A stretch of 10,111 nucleotides of DNA from Nitrososphaerota archaeon. GTDB taxonomy: Archaea > Thermoproteota > Nitrososphaeria > Nitrososphaerales > Gagatemarchaeaceae. Made by a program: the position numbers and the translations under genes. The notes under the pieces were generated by a model. It saw nothing but the letters and a program-made list of their open reading frames with translations. It was not told the DNA's origin and ran no database searches. The first letter of the stretch is position 1, and each line of letters opens with the position of its first letter. Positions 1-3,786 of this stretch are shown here, piece by piece. Location of the stretch: contig PLCG01000081.1 in assembly GCA_003135575.1 (NCBI GenBank), forward strand, positions 1-10,111, given 5' to 3'.

Positions 1-1
1 C

Positions 2-166
2 GGCGACACGGCCGAGATCGTGGTGGTGGGGGCGGGAAGGCGGATCGAGTCGACGGAATGCTCGTACGAGTTCCTAAAGTCAATCCTCAACGGATACGGT
101 TACAGTGTCACGAAATACGAGCTCAACGTCGGGACGATAAGGCTCTGGGCCCGCGCGCGCCGTTGA
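2..166 (+). CDS. C-terminal 54 residues of an unrecognised protein, possibly TusA-like
   Basis: The frame beginning at base 2 is open from the window edge to a TGA at 164-166, so only the C-terminus is present. The visible part starts GDTAEIVVVG and ends with a basic tail (RLWARARR). It reads as strand, helix, strand, with a 'GY.V' turn in the middle. That order resembles the second half of TusA/SirA-type sulfur-carrier domains, where a 'GD.leV' strand precedes a helix and a final strand. The resemblance is only a pattern; the diagnostic Cys-Pro motif of TusA would lie upstream, outside the window. No promoter or partner gene can be assigned. The reading frame is well supported, the family weakly. 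Confidence 0.6.
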   Translation, partial: GDTAEIVVVGAGRRIESTECSYEFLKSILNGYGYSVTKYELNVGTIRLWARARR

Positions 167-278
167 GCCTGCCGTTGACTCCTCTCGTCGTGCCGAAAGA
201 CTGACGTTTCCAAGTCTGAGAATCGTGTGAGGATTTCATGTCATCGGTGTCCCGGCAAGTTCTCAACAGAGCTGCGCG

Positions 279-500
279 ATGAGTCAGAAGAGACCTGCAA
301 GGGAGATAGACCTCAGGAAGCAGCTAAGGTATCTCTATGGCCCGTCCGCATCTAAAGCCGAGACCGTGGAAGACCAGAAGTTCAACTTCATCATGGTCGA
401 CGGGGGACCTCATCAGCCTTTCACAGCTCGATTTGAACACTAAAGTGGTCGAATCCCTTCCGGCCCACTCACGCTATCGTTCGAGCTGCGGGATTTCACG
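279..500 (+). pseudogene. Degraded GyrI-like small-molecule-binding domain gene
   Basis: An ATG at 279 opens 54 codons ending at TAA 441-443. The product contains REIDLRKQLRYLYGPSA and then FNFIMVDG, which match, from memory, the conserved N-terminus of archaeal and bacterial GyrI-like proteins (IDLKKELK.LY.PSA ... NFLMIDGEGDPN). After VDG the match leaves the frame: the +1 frame then carries GDLISLSQLDLNTKVVESL, like the family's 'GDPN...AVEAL', and the original frame regains GPLTLSFEL, like 'YTLKF'. The first break falls at a run of five G (402-406). The remaining 130 or so residues of the family are absent, because a different gene begins at 531. No TATA box stands 26 bases before 279. I read this as a frameshifted, truncated remnant; a sequencing error could explain the frameshifts but not the missing C-terminus. 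The right edge is approximate. Confidence 0.55.
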
Positions 501-501
501 C

Positions 502-508
502 TTATATT
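502..508 (+). promoter_or_regulatory. TATA-like box for the 531 gene (leaderless)
   Basis: The element TTATATT is centred about 26 bases before the ATG at 531, so transcription would start at or next to the start codon. It lies inside or just after the remains of the GyrI-like gene. No Shine-Dalgarno is visible upstream of 531. Confidence 0.5.
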
Positions 509-530
509 CGCCTCTGCCCAAAGTGACGGC

Positions 531-848
531 ATGCCCCCCGTTACCGCTCCTAACGTGACTATCACCAAGACGGACAGAGGGATGACCCACGCTCCTCCTG
601 GGAACCCGGTCACCATCCCTAACGGAGGGACCATTACAATCTGCAACAGAAGGAGACGACGCAACACGCGAGTCAGGGTCACAATGGATGACGAAGAAAC
701 CTTCTCGCAACTCTTGAGGCCAGGCGACTGCGTGACCCTCACCGTAGGGAGCCCTCAGGTACCGGACGGGCAATATAGCGTGGTGGATCCACCATCAATC
801 CTGAAGATAATCGGGATCAGAGGAAGCACGTTCACGTTCAAAAAGTGA
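531..848 (+). CDS. Small all-beta protein, possibly cupredoxin-like fold without copper ligands
   Basis: This 105-residue protein is not recognised. It has no signal peptide and no membrane segment, so it is probably cytoplasmic. The predicted pattern is alternating beta strands: NVTITK, PVTIPNGGTITIC, a basic RRRRR turn, RVRVTM, then PGDCVTLTV, GQYSVVD and STFTFKK. The order 'strand, NGGTITI, strand, PGD-strand, GQY' is reminiscent of cupredoxin folds (xxGTxVxxxN ... PG-strand ... GxY). The His/Cys/His/Met copper ligands are absent: the only histidine, His21, is out of place, and the two cysteines (Cys38, Cys72) are far apart. The start is supported by the TATA-like box at 502-508. The gene is convergent with the next one, 86 bases away. 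It could equally be another small Ig-like or beta-barrel fold. Confidence 0.55.
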   Translation: MPPVTAPNVTITKTDRGMTHAPPGNPVTIPNGGTITICNRRRRRNTRVRVTMDDEETFSQLLRPGDCVTLTVGSPQVPDGQYSVVDPPSILKIIGIRGSTFTFKK

Positions 849-934
849 CGACTGGGTAATTACCTTGCGTCATCTCCGCTGGCCCTGCGAAGGATAGTCG
901 AACTCTTCACGGGCTAGCCGCCCAGGGTCTCCTC

Positions 935-1369
935 TCACACTATGCCGCTGAAGCCAACGTCGGCCGATACCGACGTTCCGTCGGAGAGGTTGACGACTAC
1001 GCTCCCCACGTGGGGGATGGTATTGCTCGCAGCGGAGGGCGGACACCCGAATACACAGCCCGTAGTTGTCGGAAAAGACGCGACTATGGTAACCGAATTA
1101 CCAGTGGCCGTCACCGTAGGCTGGGTACTCGTGCCGTTAATGGAGACAGACTTTACATCAGATATGCTGACACTCCCCTGCTTCGCGTTAAGGACTATGG
1201 TGCAAGTGAATTGGTTCGTGTTCTTGCAAGAGCTCTTGACTGGGTCGATGGAGACGTTCGTGCTCGTGGGGAGGTTCGAATTCGATGAGAATAGAAAGAA
1301 GGCCGCCCCTAATACAACTACGACAACGAGTACGACCGCCCCGACTATCACCAACCTCTTCTTCTCCAA
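935..1369 (-). CDS. Membrane-anchored exported protein with Ig-like beta pattern and four cysteines
   Basis: The 144-residue product opens with MEKKRL followed by an uninterrupted hydrophobic stretch (residues 7-28, valine-rich), a signal-anchor that places the rest outside the cell. The exterior part is rich in Thr, Ser, Val and Asn and alternates as beta strands (VSIDPVKSS, CTIVLNA, VKSVSING, SVTIVASF, SVVVNLSDG), like an Ig or CARDB-type domain. Four cysteines occur as two close pairs, Cys48/Cys56 and Cys105/Cys109, suited to disulfides. The initiator is TTG at 1369; an in-frame TAG lies four codons upstream with no better start between. The opposite-strand frame at 942-1466 is a shadow: the minus frame alone has the signal-anchor logic. 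A type IV pilin-like protein is a less likely alternative. Function unknown. Confidence 0.65.
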   Translation of the reverse strand: MEKKRLVIVGAVVLVVVVVLGAAFFLFSSNSNLPTSTNVSIDPVKSSCKNTNQFTCTIVLNAKQGSVSISDVKSVSINGTSTQPTVTATGNSVTIVASFPTTTGCVFGCPPSAASNTIPHVGSVVVNLSDGTSVSADVGFSGIV

Positions 1370-1401
1370 TTTCGCTCGCTACCACGAACTGCGAGTTAGC
1401 C

Positions 1402-1410
1402 GATTAATAT
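1402..1410 (-). promoter_or_regulatory. TATA-like box for the 1369 minus-strand gene
   Basis: On the minus strand the sequence reads ATATTAATC, centred near 1406. A start of transcription about 26 bases on, near 1380, leaves a leader of roughly 11 bases before the TTG at 1369. Confidence 0.35.
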
Positions 1411-1579
1411 GGATACCTGCCGGCCGAATAGAAACCTGCTTCAGAGGCTCGAGGATCACGGCCTGAGGCCAGGCGTAGATTGAATCTGGTAATTTCACAA
1501 TCTTGAAACGCCATGCTTCAGGTTGAGGGACAAGCTCCTCGCGAGACGCAGGCTACAGCCCGACATCGTGATGCCAACC

Positions 1580-1587
1580 TAAAATAA
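1580..1587 (+). promoter_or_regulatory. TATA-like box for the 1627 gene
   Basis: The A/T run TAAAATAA is centred about 43 bases before the ATG at 1627, predicting a transcript start near 1609 and a leader of about 18 bases. It stands in the 257-base gap between two divergent genes, which otherwise shows only a short GGCC-TGA-GGCC inverted repeat at 1460-1470. Confidence 0.35.
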
Positions 1588-1626
1588 GGGAATAGTGACG
1601 CTCTCTATGCATTTGGCGAGTTCAAC

Positions 1627-1917
1627 ATGAGCTCTGACGGCGACGAGCAAGCCGATGACGCGGTCGTTCAAGAACGTGAAGTAGCGGCCGAGCCGGACGT
1701 CAAACCGGTCGAGGAGGCAGAGGAGGAAGTGGACGAGCTCGAGGAAGAGACAGAGGATGAGACCGAGGAGACAGAGTCCGAAAAGATCGAGGATCGGCTT
1801 GACGAGAAGAAGGGCGCCGGCCACGCCAAGTCCAAAAAGCGAGGCGCCAAGAAGAAGAAAGCGAAAAAAGCCTCTCCGAAGAAGGTCGCTCGCCGCTCAA
1901 AGCCGAAGAGAAGATGA
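1627..1917 (+). CDS. Two-block polyampholyte protein with histone H1-like basic tail
   Basis: This 96-residue protein is low in complexity and split into two oppositely charged blocks. Residues 1-60 are strongly acidic, including long Glu/Asp runs (VEEAEEEVDELEEETED). Residues 61-96 are strongly basic, with Lys/Arg/Ala/Pro motifs such as KKRGAKKKKAKKASPKK and a KPKRR end. The basic half resembles the C-terminal tails of histone H1 and of bacterial HC-type nucleoid proteins, suggesting DNA or RNA binding; the acidic half could mask it or bind a basic partner. No cysteine, aromatic residue or folded domain is visible, so the protein is probably disordered. The opposite strand is open at 1668-2027, but its composition (poly-Ser) is the mirror of Glu codons. 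Its stop is 10 bases from the end of the convergent membrane gene. Function is inferred from composition only. Confidence 0.65.
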   Translation: MSSDGDEQADDAVVQEREVAAEPDVKPVEEAEEEVDELEEETEDETEETESEKIEDRLDEKKGAGHAKSKKRGAKKKKAKKASPKKVARRSKPKRR

Positions 1918-1923
1918 TCGGCC

Positions 1924-1937
1924 CAGGCTAGAGCCTG
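1924..1937. terminator. Short stem-loop between convergent stops
   Basis: CAGGCT pairs with AGCCTG around an AG centre (six possible pairs, four or five realistic). It covers the stop codon of the minus-strand membrane gene and lies 7 bases after the plus-strand stop. It may help end both transcripts; there is no long T run on either side. Confidence 0.25.
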
Positions 1938-2332
1938 CCCTTCCCTACATCGTACCCCATCACGAAGATCCCGAGCATCAGCAACGCGACGCCTATGGTG
2001 ATCACGAACCAGTTCAGGTTCCACCACTCCAGCGGTGTGTAATTCCTTCCCCGCCCATCTGGGTTCGCCTTTGTGCTCGCCTCACTGGCCCTCCCTAGGA
2101 ACGGGACGTACACGTGCTCCTCCCTTCGGCGCTCGGCGTCGAAGGCGAAGTCCGCCCCCCAGAACCCAAACGGGATTAGGAAGGACCCGAGCAAGGACGA
2201 GAAGAGGGCAACAACGAACTGGAAGAGGAAGTCGGCCGCGCTGTCCCACGTGACCACGTAGACGCCGATCACGAACGCGACGAGCAAGATGGTCATGACA
2301 TACTCGAGCGTGTAGTTCAGCCTAGATGCCAT
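1928..2332 (-). CDS. Small three-segment membrane protein
   Basis: From the ATG at 2332 the product is 134 residues (MASRLNYTLEY...). Hydrophobic segments lie at about residues 11-28, 35-58 and 107-126, with a charged, probably cytoplasmic loop between (residues 63-103, with DAERRREEH and NPDGRGRNY). An upstream in-frame start would add 47 residues of unrelated, non-hydrophobic sequence running through the promoter region up to 2473; I reject it because a TATA-like box at 2365-2375 fits a start at 2332. No family is recognised and no catalytic motif is seen. It is divergent from the PII-like gene, so joint regulation is possible, but unlike typical PII neighbours it is not an Amt-type ammonium transporter, which has about eleven membrane segments. 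Confidence 0.65.
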   Translation of the reverse strand: MASRLNYTLEYVMTILLVAFVIGVYVVTWDSAADFLFQFVVALFSSLLGSFLIPFGFWGADFAFDAERRREEHVYVPFLGRASEASTKANPDGRGRNYTPLEWWNLNWFVITIGVALLMLGIFVMGYDVGKGRL

Positions 2333-2364
2333 CAGGAGCCGCCCTCCCCAAAAGAGCCAACCCC

Positions 2365-2375
2365 GATAAGATTTT
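2365..2375 (-). promoter_or_regulatory. TATA-like box for the 2332 membrane gene
   Basis: The minus strand reads AAATCTTATC, centred near 2370. The predicted transcript start near 2344 gives a leader of about 12 bases, which supports the ATG at 2332 over the longer frame. Confidence 0.35.
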
Positions 2376-2413
2376 TGGTGGCTGTTTTCGGGGTTCTTTG
2401 CGCCCCCAACGCC

Positions 2414-2427
2414 CAAACATATGTTTG
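2414..2427. promoter_or_regulatory. Perfect 14-base palindrome, candidate operator
   Basis: CAAACATATGTTTG is a perfect palindrome in the gap between the divergent membrane and PII-like genes, about 40 bases upstream of the minus-strand TATA box and about 60 upstream of the plus-strand one. A dimeric regulator could bind here; no regulator is encoded nearby. Confidence 0.35.
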
Positions 2428-2460
2428 AAGTGCAGCCACAAAAGTATCTAAATGTCAAGG

Positions 2461-2477
2461 AAGTGTTAATCACACTT
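2461..2477. promoter_or_regulatory. Inverted repeat abutting the PII-gene TATA box
   Basis: AAGTGT and ACACTT are exact reverse complements separated by five bases. The right arm touches the TATA box at 2476-2484, where a bound protein would block or recruit TBP/TFB. It is a good candidate operator for the PII-like gene. Confidence 0.4.
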
Positions 2478-2484
2478 AAATATA
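2476..2484 (+). promoter_or_regulatory. TATA-like box for the PII-like gene
   Basis: TTAAATATA is centred about 32 bases before the ATG at 2513, so the transcript would begin near 2507 with a leader of about six bases. It is among the best TATA matches in the window. Confidence 0.55.
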
Positions 2485-2512
2485 ATTGCGGTGAATCCCG
2501 CCGAGACTTTAC

Positions 2513-2893
2513 ATGTCAGAAGCAGGCCTGAGGCAGATTGAGGCAGTAGTCAGGAAGGAGAAGGTCCCCGACGTCGACAGGGCGCTGAGGGCCATAGGAG
2601 TGAGCGGGATGACGATGATCGAGGCCAGGGGGAGGGGCAGGGACAAGCTAGTCACGACCTCCTATGTCAAAGGAAAGTGGACTTTCACCACTGACGTCAT
2701 CCATCGCATCATCATCAACGTCGTGGTGGCCACGCGGGACGTGGACAAGGTCGTCGACACGATAGCCAAGAGCGCGTCCACCAAGACGATAGGCGACGGG
2801 AAGATATTCGTCTATCCGTTGGAGAGGGCGGTCGACATCAGCACGGGTGAGGCCGACGACCCCTCCTTGGCTAAGATCGCAAAGAAGAGCTAG
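2513..2893 (+). CDS. PII-family nitrogen/energy signalling protein (GlnB/GlnK-like)
   Basis: The 126-residue product follows the PII fold. After a first strand (RQIEAVVRKEKV), GVSGMTMIEARGRGR corresponds to GITGMTVTEVKGFGR of E. coli GlnB. The T-loop region GRDKLVTTSYVKGKWTF comes next, then the B-loop TIGDGKIFV (residues 92-100, nucleotide-binding) and the C-loop STGEADD (110-116). PII trimers sense ATP/ADP and often 2-oxoglutarate and control ammonium uptake or glutamine synthetase. Three differences stand out: the uridylylated Tyr51 position appears to be Trp56, the T-loop is about two residues longer, and the basic C-loop residues of GlnB (RIRTGEE) are replaced (DISTGEA). Covalent modification at that tyrosine is therefore not expected, and ATP contacts may differ. 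It is alone, without amt or glnA beside it. Family assignment is secure; the regulated target is unknown. Confidence 0.92.
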   Translation: MSEAGLRQIEAVVRKEKVPDVDRALRAIGVSGMTMIEARGRGRDKLVTTSYVKGKWTFTTDVIHRIIINVVVATRDVDKVVDTIAKSASTKTIGDGKIFVYPLERAVDISTGEADDPSLAKIAKKS

Positions 2894-2900
2894 ACTGGCT

Positions 2901-2926
2901 GTCTGACTTGAGGCTTCAGGTCAGAC
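2901..2926. terminator. Strong stem-loop at convergent 3' ends
   Basis: GTCTGACTTGA pairs with TCAGGTCAGAC (11 pairs, one a T/G wobble) around a GGCT loop. It begins 7 bases after the PII-gene stop and covers the stop codon of the opposite membrane gene, so it could act on transcripts from both sides. There is no T run directly after it, so it may serve 3' end processing or stability as well as termination. Confidence 0.5.
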
Positions 2927-3367
2927 CTTGGAAGTCCCTTGCTTCCAAGTAATGGCCAAGATGCCCCCGACCACACCCAGAATGCCTCCTAGGAAGAATC
3001 CGCCCATCCCGAAGAGACTCAGAATCGAGAACATCAGGATAAGCGCCCCCCAAGTAGAAGCCTTGCTTGGCTGTGTGTAGACCATTATCGCCCCGATAAG
3101 GATGATGATTCCAGAGATTAGGCCGACCCCTGCCAGGGCGTAGAACCAGCTGCCAAGGCCATAACCCTGCATCATGCCGTAGTAACCGCCCATCATCCCA
3201 TAATACCCTCCCATCATCCCGGTAAAGCCTCCCATCATCCCACCCGAGTATGGAACTCCCGAAGAGAAAGTCATCATGGTCCCGCCACCGCCGAGGACTA
3301 GGATGGCTGAGATGAGCGACAGGACGAACGGGGCTACAGGCATCGCGTTTCCTTGGTTGGTCGTCAT
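2921..3367 (-). CDS. Membrane protein with Met/Gly/Tyr-rich repeats
   Basis: The 148-residue product has four likely membrane segments (about residues 11-28, 73-96, 105-119 and 122-140). Between the first and second is a repeat region, residues 42-71, built of GGMMGGF, TGMMGGYY, GMMGGYY and GMMQGYG units. The segments IILIGAIMV and ILGVVGGILAI, with glycine-rich helices, resemble small archaeal and actinobacterial membrane proteins of the DUF6114/DUF4064 kind, an analogy only. Eight methionines in four MM pairs could bind Cu(I) softly, as Met-rich segments do in copper transporters, and the gene sits beside a copper exporter, but binding is inferred. The ATG at 3367 has a TATA-like box at 3398-3404. 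The gene is transcribed away from the copper ATPase, behind the YHS mini-gene, and its 3' end overlaps two stem-loops. Confidence 0.75.
   Translation of the reverse strand: MTTNQGNAMPVAPFVLSLISAILVLGGGGTMMTFSSGVPYSGGMMGGFTGMMGGYYGMMGGYYGMMQGYGLGSWFYALAGVGLISGIIILIGAIMVYTQPSKASTWGALILMFSILSLFGMGGFFLGGILGVVGGILAITWKQGTSKV
2927..2949. repeat. Second stem-loop, adjoining the 2901-2926 hairpin
   Basis: CTTGGAAG and CTTCCAAG form a perfect eight-pair stem around a seven-base loop. It follows the previous hairpin without a gap and lies within the last codons of the minus-strand membrane gene. For the plus-strand PII transcript it would be a second 3' structure. Confidence 0.45.
3170..3241 (-). repeat. 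21-base tandem repeat encoding GMMGGYY units
   Basis: The plus-strand motif CATCATSCC recurs at 3170, 3191, 3212 and 3233, exactly 21 bases apart, giving three units and a partial fourth. Each unit encodes seven residues (MM-G-G-Y/F-aromatic-G type). The period is in frame, so unit gain or loss would lengthen or shorten the Met-rich loop without breaking the gene. Confidence 0.7.
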
Positions 3368-3397
3368 CTCGTTTCAATTATCGATCGACGCCGCTCT

Positions 3398-3404
3398 ACT
3401 TAAG
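3398..3404 (-). promoter_or_regulatory. TATA-like box for the Met-rich membrane gene
   Basis: The minus strand reads CTTAAGT, centred at 3401, the same core as the ferritin-gene box at 7041. The predicted transcript start near 3375 leaves a leader of about eight bases before the ATG at 3367. Confidence 0.45.
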
Positions 3405-3422
3405 CAGCAAACACGATTCCCG

Positions 3423-3454
3423 GGATTGAGAATCCAAGTCGCAGGAAACTGCGA
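3423..3454. repeat. Two adjoining stem-loops in the gap 3368-3530
   Basis: GGATT-GAG-AATCC (3423-3435) is followed three bases later by TCGCAG-GAAA-CTGCGA (3439-3454), a perfect six-pair stem; on the plus strand its loop is a GNRA tetraloop. They lie about 77 bases downstream of the YHS mini-gene stop and upstream of the Met-rich membrane gene promoter. They may end the YHS transcript or belong to a short structured RNA. Confidence 0.35.
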
Positions 3455-3530
3455 GGAAGAGTGTGTCAACGGCGCGGAGAGCGATGCAATTTCCGCGAGT
3501 GACTTTAGCCGGCGGATTTCCGCGGCGCCC

Positions 3531-3683
3531 CTATCTGTGCTGGTGTGCGTACTTGTGCGGGTCCTTGTCGAATGCGGCCTTGCAGCCAGCAGAGCAGAAG
3601 TAGAACGTCTGCCCCTCGTGTTCTGACTTTAGCTTCGATTTCTTCTCGTCGACCATCATCCCGCAGATTGGGTCCTTCATCAT
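3531..3683 (-). CDS. YHS-domain mini-protein (metal-binding)
   Basis: A short minus-strand frame encodes 50 residues from the ATG at 3683 (49 from the second ATG, 3680). It contains DPICGMMVDEKK, then FYFCSAGCKAAF and a His-rich end (PHKYAHQHR). This is a complete YHS (TRASH-like) domain: Cys-Gly-Met in the first part and the YFC...C zinc/copper ligand pair in the second. About 20 of 36 aligned residues equal the N-terminal YHS domain of the divergent ATPase at 3787, so the two are clearly related. YHS proteins bind Cu, Zn or similar metals; a role as a small copper carrier or sensor is inferred. A TATA-like box at 3714-3722 and a palindrome at 3688-3697 precede it. It is easily missed for its size. 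Confidence 0.85.
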   Translation of the reverse strand: MMKDPICGMMVDEKKSKLKSEHEGQTFYFCSAGCKAAFDKDPHKYAHQHR

Positions 3684-3687
3684 GTCG

Positions 3688-3697
3688 TTGTCGACAA
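3688..3697. promoter_or_regulatory. Palindrome at the predicted YHS-gene transcript start
   Basis: TTGTCGACAA is a perfect ten-base palindrome 4 to 14 bases upstream of the YHS start codon, right where transcription from the box at 3714-3722 would begin. It is a plausible repressor site, but the SalI-type core also arises by chance in GC-rich DNA. Confidence 0.3.
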
Positions 3698-3706
3698 TGC
3701 GTCGCG

Positions 3707-3736
3707 GCCTTCCCCTATATGAAAACTAGCCTTCCC
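3707..3736 (+). promoter_or_regulatory. Direct repeat GCCTTCCC, two copies 22 bases apart
   Basis: GCCTTCCC occurs at 3707-3714 and 3729-3736, about two helical turns apart, flanking the minus-strand TATA-like box and 20 bases upstream of the plus-strand one. A regulator bound to both copies could control the divergent YHS and ATPase genes together. Confidence 0.3.
3714..3722 (-). promoter_or_regulatory. TATA-like box for the YHS mini-gene
   Basis: The minus strand reads TTCATATAG, centred near 3718. Transcription would start near 3692, nine bases before the ATG at 3683. Confidence 0.45.
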
Positions 3737-3756
3737 TTCGCTTCGCAAAGACTGGG

Positions 3757-3763
3757 GTTTAAG
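3757..3763 (+). promoter_or_regulatory. TATA-like box for the copper ATPase operon
   Basis: GTTTAAG is centred about 27 bases before the ATG at 3787, predicting a leaderless transcript. An inverted repeat, GGACC and GGTCC eight bases apart (3766-3783), fills the space between this box and the start codon and could be a further operator. Confidence 0.5.
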
Positions 3764-3786
3764 ACGGACCACTCGCTCGGTCCACC

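Noticed and set aside
198..217. AGACT and AGTCT arms around a ten-base loop downstream of the first gene
   Set aside because: Only five pairs and no T run, too weak to call a terminator.
337..558. A 73-codon plus-strand frame
   Set aside because: It overlaps the GyrI-like remnant in a shifted frame; its middle is part of that remnant, and its ends are low-complexity shadow sequence.
855..864. Palindrome GGTAATTACC just after the 531-848 gene
   Set aside because: Ten bases with no loop space; it could be chance, and nothing else supports a terminator or operator there.
942..1466. A 174-codon plus-strand frame opposite the exported protein
   Set aside because: Its composition mirrors the minus-strand gene, it has no promoter at the right distance, and only the minus frame gives a coherent signal-anchor plus beta-rich protein.
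1668..2027. A minus-strand frame with poly-Ser opposite the acidic/basic protein
   Set aside because: The Ser run is the reverse reading of Glu/Asp codons; it overlaps two better-supported genes.
2333..2473. A 47-residue N-terminal extension of the 1928-2332 membrane protein
   Set aside because: It would be translated from the divergent promoter region, through the palindrome and TATA-like box, and has no hydrophobic or family-like sequence.
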